From: Labrys sp. KNU-23
GTDB lineage: Bacteria; Pseudomonadota; Alphaproteobacteria; Rhizobiales; Labraceae
Direction of reading: 5' to 3'
Length of the DNA: 64,000 nt
Assembly (NCBI RefSeq): GCF_008330945.1
Contig: NZ_CP043489.1
Span: 3,855,501-3,919,500 of the forward strand
The position numbers were made by a program, and so were the translations under genes. Under the pieces are notes generated by a model. The model was not told the DNA's origin. It saw only the letters and a program-made list of their open reading frames with translations, and searched no databases. Below are positions 38,575 through 47,372 of the stretch, in pieces (the first letter of the stretch is position 1; the number at the start of each line of letters is the position of its first letter).

Positions 38575-39048
38575 CTAAAGGCCGAGATCGCTCAGGCCGG
38601 GATGATCGGCGGGGCGCGGAGCGCTGCGATCCCAGTGGAACTTGCGCTCGCTCTCGGCGATCGGCACGTCGTTGATGGAGGCATGGCGCACCGCCATCAG
38701 GCCATTCTCGTCGAATTCCCAGTTCTCGTTGCCGTAGGAGCGGAACCAGTTGCCCTCGGCGTCATGCCATTCATAGGCAAAGCGCACGCCGATGCGGTTG
38801 TCGCCAAAGGCCCACAACTCCTTGATCAGGCGATAGTCCTGCTCGCGCTGCCATTTGCGGGTGAGAAAGGTGACGATCTCCGCGCGCCCGGTCAGGAATT
38901 CGGAGCGGTTGCGCCAGCGGCTGCCCGGTGTGTAGGCGAGCGAGACGCGCTCGGGATTGCAGCTGTTCCAGCCGTCCTCGGCGGCACGGATCTTCTGGAT
39001 CGCGGCTTCGCGGGTGAAGGGGGGCAGCGGCGGGCGTTGTTCAGGCAT
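38575..39048 (-). CDS. DUF1348 (NTF2-like) protein
   Basis: 157 residues of the SnoaL/NTF2-like fold group, DUF1348. Typical stretches are WNSCNPERVSLAYTPGSRWRNRSEFL, FAYEWHDAEGNWFRSYGNENW and a C-terminal ERKFHW. No enzyme activity is established for the family. It abuts the TetR gene and is controlled from a promoter with a large palindrome. The start at 39048 has AAGGAT upstream. Confidence 0.85.
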   Translation of the reverse strand: MPEQRPPLPPFTREAAIQKIRAAEDGWNSCNPERVSLAYTPGSRWRNRSEFLTGRAEIVTFLTRKWQREQDYRLIKELWAFGDNRIGVRFAYEWHDAEGNWFRSYGNENWEFDENGLMAVRHASINDVPIAESERKFHWDRSAPRPADHPGLSDLGL

Positions 39049-39061
39049 GACGATATCCTTG

Positions 39062-39100
39062 CTTGTACCGATTAGTCCAATATGGACCGATCGGTACAAG
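39062..39100. promoter_or_regulatory. Long palindromic operator, probable TetR site
   Basis: CTTGTACCGATTAGTCCA (39062-39079) and TGGACCGATCGGTACAAG (39083-39100) are complementary at 16 of 18 positions, with a 3-nt centre, 14 bp upstream of the DUF1348-tetR start. ACCGATCGGT-like half-sites resemble TetR-family operators. Confidence 0.75.
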
Positions 39101-39115
39101 AGTCAAGGCCCTGTT

Positions 39116-39194
39116 GGGACCGCAGGCTTTCAGCCGGCTCTTGGAAACGCGACGCGTGCCGAACCGGAAGGGCCGGCTGAAAGCCGGCGGTCCC
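39116..39194. repeat. Long hairpin repeat, GGGACCGC type
   Basis: Arms GGGACCGCAGGCTTTCAGCC... and ...GGCTGAAAGCCGGCGGTCCC are joined by a loop starting CTCTTGGAAACGCGACG. The same layout and loop word recur at 53265 and 55539. It lies in the gap downstream of the dehydrogenase gene stop and upstream of the DUF1348 promoter. Confidence 0.75.
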
Positions 39195-39202
39195 CTGAAG
39201 CC

Positions 39203-40273
39203 TTATGCCTTCTGCGGCAAAGTCAGCTCATATTTACCGGCGAGCTCGACAAAGGCTTCCTCGCTGACGGGATCGACCGGCACGCCCTTGCGCGCCCGCT
39301 CTTCCTCCACCGCCCATTCGCGATCGCCCGGTGCCATGGGCTTGCCGCCGGCGCCCTCGGCCGGCACGGCGGCGCGGATATTGGCGAGGTAGCGGGTCAT
39401 GATCGCGCCATAGATCTCGGGGGCGATGAAGGCCGAAGGATTGATGGCGAGGGCAAAGCCGCCCATGTCGCGCGGAGCGCCGGTCGAGGGCTGGCCGTAC
39501 ATCGGCACCAACTCGGTGGAGAGTGCCATGCCGGTGAGGGGAGCGGAGAGGATCTCTACCAGCCCGGCAAGCGCCGCGCCCTTGAAGCCCTGCTCGCCGC
39601 CCACCGGCGAGAGCACACGGGCCGCCTCGGGATCGGTGGTGTTGACGCCCTTCTCGTCCACGGCCACGCCCTGCGGCAGAGTGAGGCCGAGCGAACGGTA
39701 GAGCAGCACGCGGTTCTGCGGGATGGCGCTGGTCGCCATGTCCATCAGCCAGGGGCGCTGACCGGGAACCGGCGCGCCGATGGCGATCGGGCTGGTGCCG
39801 TGGAAGGCGTCGCGCCCGTCGAACAGCCGTACCGCCGCGTCGGAATTGGCGGTGAGCAGGCCGATGAAGCCCTGCTCGGCGGCCCACATCGGATAGGCGC
39901 CGGCGGCGCCCATATGGGAGGAGCGCCGGATGGTGACGGCGCCGATGCCCTGCGTCCTGGCGATGTCGACGGCTACTTCCATGGCCCGGTAGCAGGCCAG
40001 GTGTCCGATGGCCCCATCCGCATCCAGAACGGCCGTTGCGCCTTCGCCGTGCGACACTTCGAGCTGAGGATGGCCGTTGATCTCGCCGCTGGCCAGCACA
40101 GAGAGGTAATAGGGCAGCAATCGGACGCCATGGCTGTCCACGCCCAGGCGCGAAGCATGCATCATGGCGCGGGTGGCGGCCCGTGCCGAGGGCACGTCGG
40201 CTCCGCCGGCCAGAAGGGCGGATTCGAGAAAGGTTTCGAGGCTGCTATTGGTATAACGCTGCGGTTCGCTCAT
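39203..40273 (-). CDS. Malate/L-lactate dehydrogenase-like NAD(P)-dependent oxidoreductase
   Basis: A 356-residue member of the Ldh_2 family (YlbC/Mdh2/ComC type). Characteristic segments are HASRLGVDSHGVRLLP near the N-terminus (catalytic His region), SSHMGAAGAYPM, DMATSAIPQNRV and GGEQGFKGAALAGLVEIL. The family reduces 2-keto acids, ureidoglycolate or cyclic imino acids, and the exact substrate cannot be read. It overlaps the yacG stop by 4 bp and so is coupled to the maf-yacG genes. Confidence 0.85.
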   Translation of the reverse strand: MSEPQRYTNSSLETFLESALLAGGADVPSARAATRAMMHASRLGVDSHGVRLLPYYLSVLASGEINGHPQLEVSHGEGATAVLDADGAIGHLACYRAMEVAVDIARTQGIGAVTIRRSSHMGAAGAYPMWAAEQGFIGLLTANSDAAVRLFDGRDAFHGTSPIAIGAPVPGQRPWLMDMATSAIPQNRVLLYRSLGLTLPQGVAVDEKGVNTTDPEAARVLSPVGGEQGFKGAALAGLVEILSAPLTGMALSTELVPMYGQPSTGAPRDMGGFALAINPSAFIAPEIYGAIMTRYLANIRAAVPAEGAGGKPMAPGDREWAVEEERARKGVPVDPVSEEAFVELAGKYELTLPQKA

Positions 40274-40485
40274 CGGTCATGCTCTGTCTTCGGATAATCA
40301 CCCTGGTCGCTCGGATCGACCTTGTCGGTCTCCTCGCCCGGAATGGCATAGACGCCCTTCAGCCAGCGCGACAGATCGATGTCGGCGCAACGCTTCGAGC
40401 AGAAAGGCTTGCTGGCCTCGACGCTGGGCTTGCCGCAGATCGGGCATTTACGCTTGAGCAGAGGGGTTGGCATCGGTTCGCTCAC
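40270..40485 (-). CDS. yacG: DNA gyrase inhibitor YacG
   Basis: A 71-residue zinc-ribbon protein. The four cysteines are Cys14/Cys17 (CPIC) and Cys29/Cys33 (CSKRC), followed by DLSRWLKGVYAIPG, which is diagnostic. In E. coli it binds GyrB and blocks DNA binding. It starts with GTG, overlapping the maf stop (GTGA), and overlaps the dehydrogenase start, so all three are coupled. Confidence 0.94.
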   Translation of the reverse strand: MSEPMPTPLLKRKCPICGKPSVEASKPFCSKRCADIDLSRWLKGVYAIPGEETDKVDPSDQGDYPKTEHDR

Positions 40486-41105
40486 AATTCGTCCCTCCAG
40501 GTGCCGCGGACCGGAAAGCCCGCGCCTTCGAGAAGGCTCACCGTCTCATAGAGCGGCAGGCCGACGACATTGGTATAGGAGCCCACGAGGCGCAGCACGA
40601 ACACCCCGGCCAGGCCCTGAATGGCGTAGCCGCCTGCCTTGCCGTGCCATTCGCTTGAATCGAGATAGGCATTGAGTTCGTCATGCGACAGATGCTTGAA
40701 CCGCACCCGGGTTTCCACCAGCCGGGTCCTGATCGTGCCATGCGGATCGGCGACGGCGACGCCCGTCATCACGATGTGGCTGCGGCCCGACAGCAGGCTG
40801 AGGCAAGCTTCGGCATCCTCGCGTGTCTCGGCCTTCGGCAGGATCCGGCCGGTGCAGGCCACCACTGTGTCGGCCGATACCGTGTAGGCGCCGGCGAGGT
40901 CGGGCCGGCTGGCCAGAGTGGTCAGGGCCGCTTCGAGCTTACCCTTGGCGAGGCGCTGTACCAGCATGCGCGCTGCCTCGCCGCGCCGGGGCGTTTCATC
41001 GATATCGGTGGGCAGCAATGCATCCGGCACGCAACCTGCCTGCTCGAGCAGAGCATGACGGCGCGGGCTGGCGGAAGCGAGGACGAGCTTGGGACGTTCA
41101 GTCAT
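40482..41105 (-). CDS. maf: Maf-family nucleotide pyrophosphatase
   Basis: 207 residues of the Maf/HAM1 fold, which hydrolyses modified or canonical nucleoside triphosphates such as dTTP/UTP. The N-terminal LVLASASPRRHALLEQAG motif, YTVSADTVVACTGRILPKA and KAGGYAIQGLAGVFV are all conserved. The maf-yacG pairing is common in alphaproteobacteria. The start at 41105 (MTERPKLVLASASPRR) is family-typical; the upstream open frame is not. Confidence 0.94.
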   Translation of the reverse strand: MTERPKLVLASASPRRHALLEQAGCVPDALLPTDIDETPRRGEAARMLVQRLAKGKLEAALTTLASRPDLAGAYTVSADTVVACTGRILPKAETREDAEACLSLLSGRSHIVMTGVAVADPHGTIRTRLVETRVRFKHLSHDELNAYLDSSEWHGKAGGYAIQGLAGVFVLRLVGSYTNVVGLPLYETVSLLEGAGFPVRGTWRDEL

Positions 41106-41404
41106 GACAGGCGCAATAGCAGGATTCGCCCGGCTTGGACCAGAGTCGGCTGAGGATCGGATCTGCGGCGTACGGATCGAGACCCCTTCTTTGGCTGAAT
41201 CGTCCACCGGAGAGGCATTCCCCGCTCGCAGAAGTTCCGTGGGGAACAGGTATCGACGTCAAGTCTATAGTAAGTCCCGAAAAATTTTTAGATGTCGCGC
41301 TATGTATTCCATCCCCTAATTTCTAAGATACTCATGCGATACAGGAATGTGGATGGACATCATACAGCGATCTTGAGCGAATTTTAAATAGAGAAGGGGC
41401 TGTC
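41106..41404. other. Intergenic region before periplasmic protein gene
   Basis: 299 bp with a GC-rich left half and an AT-rich right half (from about 41270) that probably holds promoters. The only firm signal is GAGAAGGGG upstream of the next start. No repeat or RNA gene was seen. Confidence 0.45.
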
Positions 41405-41899
41405 ATGCGGTATGAGGGGCGTGTCGCTTTCGTGGCGGCAAGTATTGTTTTTCTCTCGATCGGCGGTGCGAGAAGCGAGGTCGTCGGCCGTTACGACATG
41501 GGCCAATGGGTGGTTGAAGCCAATGCCAGCAATGGCCGTTTCGAATATTGCGCTTCCAGCGGCAAGTACTCCAGGGGAGCAGCCGTGCATTTCCTGCTCA
41601 CCCGCGAAGCCGCCTGGGGCATGGTCATCGAGAATCCCAACTGGAACTGGGTCAGGGATTCGCGGGGCGATGTGACCTATTGGGTCGACAATTACCGCTC
41701 CCGAGCCAGCGGCGCCAAGGCCACGGCACCGACCCGGCTGCTGATTCCGCTGGCCGATTCGACACAGCTTTTCCAGGAGATCCGCGCCGGGCGGGTTCTG
41801 TATTTCCAACCTCGCGGCAACAAGCCTTTCTCGGTTACCCTGAACGGCACGTCGTCGGCGTTGAGCACGCTGATGAAATGCGTGGCCCGCTACCGTTAG
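41405..41899 (+). CDS. Small periplasmic protein of unknown function
   Basis: 164 residues with a signal peptide (VAFVAASIVFLSIGGARS) and a mature beta-rich domain. Two cysteines, in FEYCASS and at the C-terminus (MKCVARYR), may form a disulfide. Segments such as WVVEANASNGRFEYCAS and FSVTLNGTSSALSTLMKCV look like a domain found in short exported alphaproteobacterial proteins, but I cannot name it. It has a good ribosome binding site and stands alone. Confidence 0.7.
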   Translation: MRYEGRVAFVAASIVFLSIGGARSEVVGRYDMGQWVVEANASNGRFEYCASSGKYSRGAAVHFLLTREAAWGMVIENPNWNWVRDSRGDVTYWVDNYRSRASGAKATAPTRLLIPLADSTQLFQEIRAGRVLYFQPRGNKPFSVTLNGTSSALSTLMKCVARYR

Positions 41900-41963
41900 A
41901 GCATCAGGAAGGCGCGCCTGCACAATTCGAGGTTGGCGGCGGGATTTGCCGCCGCCGTTTCGC

Positions 41964-42815
41964 CTATTGCCCTTCAGGATAGTCGGCACCCTCGGTCACC
42001 GCGGCCCAGGCGTCGAAGTCCTGTGCGAGCTGGGTGAGCTTGATGCGGGCGCCTTCGAGCGCTGCCTTGCCGAGCAGGAGCCGCAGGGGCGGATTGTCGG
42101 CTTCGACGGCCTTGACGATCGCCTGGGCGGCCCGGACCGGATCGCCGGGTTGCTTGCCGCTGTTGCCCCGGATCTGGCCTTGCCGGACGCCCGCCGTTTC
42201 GCGATAGGCCGCAATGGTCTGCGGTGCCTCATTGGCCGAGCGGCCCGCCCAGTCGGTCCGGAACGGGCCGGGCTCGACGATCAGCACCTTGAGGCCCAAG
42301 GGCGCGACCTCCTGGGACAGGGATTCCGACAGGGCTTCGACCGCGAATTTGGTGGCGGTGTAGAAGCTGACGGAGGGCGGCGCCCGCAGGCCCCCGATCG
42401 AGGAGATATTGACGATGGTGCCCGAACGCTGCGCGCGCATCTGCGGAAGCACTGCGCGCGTCATGGCCGTCAGGCCCCAGACATTGATGTCGAACATCTT
42501 GTGGACTTCGGCCAGGTCACTCTCTTCGAGCGAGCCGAAATAGCCGATGCCCGCATTGTTCACGAGGACATCGATGCGGCCGAACCGCTCCAGCGCGACG
42601 GCGATGGCGGCGTCGATATCCGCCTGCTTCGTCACGTCGAGCTTGAGCACCAGCGCCGTATCGCCGAACTCCATGACGAAGTCTTCGAGCTGGGCGGGAT
42701 TGCGGGCGGTGACGACGGTCGGATAGCCCAGCGAAAGCGTATGGCGCGCCAGCTCGCGGCCAAAGCCGGTGGAGCAGCCGGTAATGAACCAGACGGGCTT
42801 TGCAATTTCTGACAT
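41964..42815 (-). CDS. Short-chain dehydrogenase/reductase
   Basis: 283 residues of the classical SDR family. The nucleotide motif is FITGCSTGFGRELA near residue 11, with NNAGIG in strand 4, the catalytic Ser in NISSIGG and YTATK for Tyr-Lys. The short TGxxxGxG variant favours NAD(P)H. The substrate is unknown. The start at MSEIAKPVW has GAGA upstream and gives a normal SDR N-terminus. It is a single gene. Confidence 0.9.
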   Translation of the reverse strand: MSEIAKPVWFITGCSTGFGRELARHTLSLGYPTVVTARNPAQLEDFVMEFGDTALVLKLDVTKQADIDAAIAVALERFGRIDVLVNNAGIGYFGSLEESDLAEVHKMFDINVWGLTAMTRAVLPQMRAQRSGTIVNISSIGGLRAPPSVSFYTATKFAVEALSESLSQEVAPLGLKVLIVEPGPFRTDWAGRSANEAPQTIAAYRETAGVRQGQIRGNSGKQPGDPVRAAQAIVKAVEADNPPLRLLLGKAALEGARIKLTQLAQDFDAWAAVTEGADYPEGQ

Positions 42816-42951
42816 GACAATCTCTTTGGAAAGCAAAGGTGGGGCATCTTACATAGAACCGGCGCCCTTGCTCAATAACCGGGGTAAAAACATACAGGCC
42901 GTATAGCCTGCCTGATGAATAGCCGGCTCTTTATCTCACTTTTCAGCCCCT

Positions 42952-43938
42952 TCAGGCCAGTGCTATCTCCCGCCTTTCGGCATTGGCGCGACCGGCGGCG
43001 TCGAGGCAGGCAATCAGGTGGCGTGCATAGGTCCCGTCGACGAGAACCGGTACGTTCGCCTCGATGGCCGTCGCCATGGCCCGCCATTCGGCCTCGACCG
43101 CGCGCTGCATCCAGCCCGGATCGGCGGAATGGGCGATCGGCGTCCAGCTGCCGCCGCGCCCGATCGAGACGCCATGCTCGAAATCGATCCTGAGGGTGCC
43201 GCCCTCGCAGACGAGGTCCATGGCAAAGCCCACGGCGCCATCGCGATAGCCGATGCTGGCGACCTGGCCGATGCGCCCATCCGTGAAGCGCAGCAGCATC
43301 AAGGCGCTGTCATCGGCTTCTTGCTGGTGGAACCAGGTTCCGGAGAGTGCACTCACCGCAGCCACTTCGCTGCCCATCAGCCAGACGAGGCGATCGAGGG
43401 CATGGATGCCGGCCGTCATCAGCATGCCGCCACCCGTGGCGTGGGAAAGATGCCAGGGACGCCGATTGGCTTCCATCCACAATTTGATCATCCAGCTCGA
43501 GCCGAGCACCGGTCGGCCGAGCGTGCCGCCGTCGAGGATCTCCTGGGCGACGAGGCAGGGGCGGGCGAAATGCATGACATGGCCGACCATCAGCCGGATA
43601 TCGGCCTGTCGCGCGGCAGCATTGATGGCGTCGCATTCGGCCAGCGTCGGCGCCATCGGTTTTTCCAGCAGGACATGCTTGCCGGCCTGGGCCGCCGCCA
43701 CTGCCATTTCAGCATGGAGATGATGAGGGGTGGCGATGACGACGGCGTCGACCGCGGGGTCGTCGAGCACGGCGCGCCAATCGGTGTGGGCATGGCCGCC
43801 ATGTTCGTAGGCGAACACCCGGGCGGCTGCGGCGTCTTCCCGGCATATGGCCGCGACACGCAAGCCCTGCGTCGCGGCAATCGCCTTGGCATGAACCGCG
43901 CCGAAATGGCCGGCCCCGATGATGCCGATACCGATCAT
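42952..43938 (-). CDS. Gfo/Idh/MocA oxidoreductase 1
   Basis: A 328-residue NAD(P)-dependent sugar dehydrogenase-like protein. The Rossmann motif is GIIGAGHFGAVHAKAI at residue 5, and the catalytic EKP motif appears in HVLLEKPMAPTLAECD. Members oxidise sugars, inositols or amino sugars. It overlaps the preceding family member (ATGA at 43935). Both are divergent from the GntR regulator and transporter operon and probably process the imported compound. Confidence 0.9.
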   Translation of the reverse strand: MIGIGIIGAGHFGAVHAKAIAATQGLRVAAICREDAAAARVFAYEHGGHAHTDWRAVLDDPAVDAVVIATPHHLHAEMAVAAAQAGKHVLLEKPMAPTLAECDAINAAARQADIRLMVGHVMHFARPCLVAQEILDGGTLGRPVLGSSWMIKLWMEANRRPWHLSHATGGGMLMTAGIHALDRLVWLMGSEVAAVSALSGTWFHQQEADDSALMLLRFTDGRIGQVASIGYRDGAVGFAMDLVCEGGTLRIDFEHGVSIGRGGSWTPIAHSADPGWMQRAVEAEWRAMATAIEANVPVLVDGTYARHLIACLDAAGRANAERREIALA

Positions 43939-44903
43939 GCCGCTGCCCTCTCATAGGCTTCATCGATGAGAGTCATGGCCCGCCAGTAGTTTTCGATGCC
44001 GACGAGAGGAGCGTCGCCGCGTGCCAGCCGGGCCAGCGTATCCGCCATGAAGGCCTTGTAGCGCTTGCCGGGCAACAAGGGCGGTTCCTCGCGCGTGGCC
44101 GCATCGTCGAGCGTCGTGATGCGGCAATTGTCCCCGTGGTCGACGAGATAGGCGTTCGCGCTGGAGACGCGCCATTCGAAGTCGCCGCCCGGTGCCATCG
44201 AGGCGTAGGTATAGCCGGCCTCGACGGTGACGATCAGTCCTCGGCGGTTGTGCAGGGTCAGGGTGGCATAGTCCTCGACGGCCTCGCCATGGAGATGGCC
44301 GAGGGAGCTGGAGACCAGTTCCAGGCCGTCATCGCGTGTCAGGGCGAGCGCGGCGTCGACGCCATGGATGCCGAGATTGCGCAGGGCGCCGCCGCCGCTG
44401 GTCTGCGGTGCCAGCAGCCAGGGCACGCCGTCGATCCGGTAGCGTTCCGGTGGCCCGTTCACGATGCGGAACTGGGCGTGGGAAAGCTCGCCGAGCCGGC
44501 CGGTAGCGGTCAGTTCGGCGATGCGCGGCCAGATCGGGCTGCAACGATTGGGAAGCGGCACGGCGATGAAGGCGCCCCGCCGGCCACGCTCCCTGAGCGG
44601 TTCGAGTTCGGATGCCTTCAGCGCGGCCGGCTTTTCCAGCATCACGGCAAGTCCCGCGTCGACAAGCGAGATTGCGCGCTCGACCAGGCCCGCTGGCCTG
44701 CCCATCAGCACCACCAGGTCCGGCCGGGTTGCGGCAAGACCATCGAAAGAGGTGTGGGATTCGAGACCGTTCGCCCGGGCAAAGCGCACCGCGACGTCGG
44801 CGTCCTCGTCCCATACCCCGGCAATGGTTGCGCCGGCTTCCTGGGCGGCCTCCCGATGCATGGCCGCATGCCAATGTCCAACACCGGCCAGGGCGACGCG
44901 CAT
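43935..44903 (-). CDS. Gfo/Idh/MocA oxidoreductase 2
   Basis: 322 residues with VALAGVGHWHAAMHREA at the N-terminus and the EKP loop in AVMLEKPAALKASELE. It shares fold and length with the downstream copy but is clearly different in sequence, so it is a paralogue and not a recent duplicate. The first ATG is 44909, but GGAGG sits 8 nt from ATG 44903, which is preferred. It is first in the leftward operon. Confidence 0.88.
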   Translation of the reverse strand: MRVALAGVGHWHAAMHREAAQEAGATIAGVWDEDADVAVRFARANGLESHTSFDGLAATRPDLVVLMGRPAGLVERAISLVDAGLAVMLEKPAALKASELEPLRERGRRGAFIAVPLPNRCSPIWPRIAELTATGRLGELSHAQFRIVNGPPERYRIDGVPWLLAPQTSGGGALRNLGIHGVDAALALTRDDGLELVSSSLGHLHGEAVEDYATLTLHNRRGLIVTVEAGYTYASMAPGGDFEWRVSSANAYLVDHGDNCRITTLDDAATREEPPLLPGKRYKAFMADTLARLARGDAPLVGIENYWRAMTLIDEAYERAAA

Positions 44904-44928
44904 GGCCATTTCCTCCGTTCTTCAAAGA

Positions 44929-44956
44929 TTGACTTGACAGATATCCTACAAGTCAA
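44929..44956. promoter_or_regulatory. Inverted repeat in divergent promoter, candidate GntR operator
   Basis: TTGACTTG and CAAGTCAA are perfect 8-bp arms separated by 12 bp (ACAGATATCCTA) in the short gap between the oxidoreductase and regulator genes. It overlaps the likely promoters of both operons. Confidence 0.6.
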
Positions 44957-44986
44957 TCACTATCAAGCCATGGACAATGAGGGCGG

Positions 44987-45733
44987 GTGGCTGTGGACGT
45001 GACGGGAGCAGGCAAGGTGAAGTTGATCAAGCCGCTCGACCGGCCGCCGCTCCTGCATGTCTCCGTGCAGGAGAGCCTGAAGAGCTACATCGCCGACAAC
45101 CAGCTCGGGCCCGGTTCGGCGCTGCCGCCGGAGGGGTTCCTCGCCCAGCAATTGGGGGTCAGCCGCAATTCGGTGCGCGAGGCGATCAAAGCGCTGGAAT
45201 CGGTCGGTATCCTGGAAACGCGCCGCGGTATCGGCGTCTTCGTCAAGGCCTTTTCCTTCGCGCCGCTGCTCGACAATCTCGCCTATGGCCTGGGCGGGGC
45301 GCTACGAGAGGTCGAGGAAGTGCTCGAGATCCGCCGCGTGCTCGAGGTCGGCCTGATCGCCAAGACCGTCGCGCTGATCGGCGAGGATGACATCGCGGAG
45401 CTGCGCCAGACGGTCGAGCAGATGCGCCAGGCCGCCGAGCGCAACCAGAGCTTCGCCGCCGAAGACCAGCGCTTCCACAATCTGCTGTTCCGCTGCCAGG
45501 ACAATCGCATGCTGACCAGCCTGATCGATGTGTTCTGGCTGGCCTTCTACAAGGCCTCGGATTTCGTCAACCTGGCCAATATCGATCCGCTGGCCACCTG
45601 GCAGGACCACTACGACATCTATGCCGCCGTGGCGGCGCGGGACGTCGAGGCCGCTCGCAGCCGCCTCGACCAGCATTATGACGGCATCGCCCGTCTACTT
45701 GCCACCAGGAAGACGGCGCCGACGCCCGATTGA
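44987..45733 (+). CDS. GntR-family (FadR subfamily) transcriptional regulator
   Basis: 248 residues: winged HTH (LGPGSALPPEGFLAQQLGVSRNSVREAIKALESVGILETRRGIGVFV) followed by an all-helical FCD effector domain with conserved metal-binding-type residues (EDQRFHNLLF, DHYDIYAAV). FCD regulators usually respond to carboxylates or sugar acids. It starts with GTG; GTG 44993 is also possible. It lies between two divergent catabolic operons and probably represses both. Confidence 0.9.
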   Translation: MAVDVTGAGKVKLIKPLDRPPLLHVSVQESLKSYIADNQLGPGSALPPEGFLAQQLGVSRNSVREAIKALESVGILETRRGIGVFVKAFSFAPLLDNLAYGLGGALREVEEVLEIRRVLEVGLIAKTVALIGEDDIAELRQTVEQMRQAAERNQSFAAEDQRFHNLLFRCQDNRMLTSLIDVFWLAFYKASDFVNLANIDPLATWQDHYDIYAAVAARDVEAARSRLDQHYDGIARLLATRKTAPTPD

Positions 45734-45782
45734 GAGCCTTGTGGCTGGCGCGACCAAACAAAAAGAGACGAGGGGAGAGATC

Positions 45783-47360
45783 ATGGCACTGAGGAAGATG
45801 GCGCTCGCGCTTTTGGCCGCGACGATCATGGCAATGCCCGCCGCCAAACCGGCCCGGGCTGCAGACAGTCCGGCGATAACCGGCGCTTTCGACGTTGGTC
45901 CGGGCGGGTTCCAGGGCAATTTCAACCCGCTGGCGGCCACCGGCGGCTTCACCTGGCTCAATCTCTATTTCGAGCCTCTGGTCATCTATGACGGCAAGCT
46001 GGAGAAGATCGAAGGGGCGTTGGCCACCAGGTTCGAAGTCAGTGCCGACCGGCTCTCCTACAGCTTCACCCTGGCCGATACCAAATGGCATGATGGCCAG
46101 CCTTTCACCTCGGCCGACGTGAAGTTTACCATCGAGACGGCCAAGAACGGCGCGACCGGTTCGGTCTTCGCCGCCCGCCTCAGCGCGATCCAGGCGATCG
46201 AGACCCCCGACGCCCATACGGTGGTCCTGAAGCTGTCGACCCCGAATGCCGGGCTGCTCGATACACTGACCCAACTGATGATGCTGCCCCAGCACGCCCT
46301 CAAGGACATTCCGGCGGAGACTCTCGCCAAGAACCCCTGGTGGTCGAAGACGCCTGTCGGTACCGGTCCCTACAAGTTCTCGCGCTATGTCACCGACCAA
46401 TATGTCGAGCTTGCCGCCAATGATGAGTATCGCGGCGGCAAGCCGGTGACCGGGCGCATCATCAACCGCTATTTCGCCAATACGGCCGCGGCCGTGGCGG
46501 CCCTGCGCGCCGGCGAAATCAGCTTCAGCTATGTCGAGGCCGATGATGCCGCTTCCTTCAAGGGGAACGAGGCCTATCGCGTCATCGACGGCAATTCCTT
46601 CGTGGTCAATTATCTTGGCTTCAACCAGGAGGCGCCTTTGTGGAAGGACCTCAAGGTCCGCCAGGCCGTGATGCATGCCATCAACCGCGACGCGATCGTC
46701 CAGAGCCTTTATGGCGGGGCCGCCAAGACGGCCAATTGCGGCTATGTCGCCGATCGGCTTCAGCCCGCCGGCCTCGATCCCTATGCCTATGATCCGGAAA
46801 AGGCCAAGCAGCTGCTGGCCGAGGCGGGCTGGGACAGGATCAATGGCGACAAGCCGATCACCCTGCTGACCTATTATAACACGCCGCAGGCCACCAACGT
46901 GCTCGCCGCCGTGCAGGCTATGCTGTCCCAGGTCGGCATCAACGTGGTGCCGCGCGCCGTCGATACCCCGACCTATAACGGCACGATCTATGCCCAGAAG
47001 CCGGATTGGAACCAGTTCCCGCTCGTCTATGCCGGCCTGCGCAACGGCCCGGATCCCGGCGGCCTCAACATGGGTCTCAACGAGAAGCAGATCCCGCCGC
47101 AGGGCGCCAATTTCCTGCGCATCAGGATGCCCTCGGTGAGCGGGGCCTTCGATGCCGCGCTGAATGAATCCGACGATGCCAAGCAGGCCGAGCGCTACCA
47201 GGCGGTGTGCAAGGCGATGAATGCCGACCTGCCCTGGGCGACGCTCTGGGTCGCCAATCGCTATGGCGTGGCATCCAGCAAGCTGAAGAACTTCGTCTGG
47301 CTGCCGGCGCCTGGCGGTGGGCCTTATGCGGCTCATCCGGAGAAATGGGCGGCGGAGTAG
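45783..47360 (+). CDS. ABC transporter substrate-binding protein, family 5
   Basis: A 525-residue periplasmic protein of the DppA/OppA fold. A signal peptide (cleavage near ARAADS) is followed by hallmark segments NLYFEPLVIYDG, WHDGQPFTSADVKFTIE, GTGPYKF and VRQAVMHAINRDAIV. Family 5 proteins bind peptides but also nickel, opines, sugar acids and sialic acid. Neighbouring enzymes argue for a non-peptide ligand here. GAGAG before the ATG at 45783 supports the start. Confidence 0.92.
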   Translation: MALRKMALALLAATIMAMPAAKPARAADSPAITGAFDVGPGGFQGNFNPLAATGGFTWLNLYFEPLVIYDGKLEKIEGALATRFEVSADRLSYSFTLADTKWHDGQPFTSADVKFTIETAKNGATGSVFAARLSAIQAIETPDAHTVVLKLSTPNAGLLDTLTQLMMLPQHALKDIPAETLAKNPWWSKTPVGTGPYKFSRYVTDQYVELAANDEYRGGKPVTGRIINRYFANTAAAVAALRAGEISFSYVEADDAASFKGNEAYRVIDGNSFVVNYLGFNQEAPLWKDLKVRQAVMHAINRDAIVQSLYGGAAKTANCGYVADRLQPAGLDPYAYDPEKAKQLLAEAGWDRINGDKPITLLTYYNTPQATNVLAAVQAMLSQVGINVVPRAVDTPTYNGTIYAQKPDWNQFPLVYAGLRNGPDPGGLNMGLNEKQIPPQGANFLRIRMPSVSGAFDAALNESDDAKQAERYQAVCKAMNADLPWATLWVANRYGVASSKLKNFVWLPAPGGGPYAAHPEKWAAE

Positions 47361-47372
47361 GAGGCGCAACTA

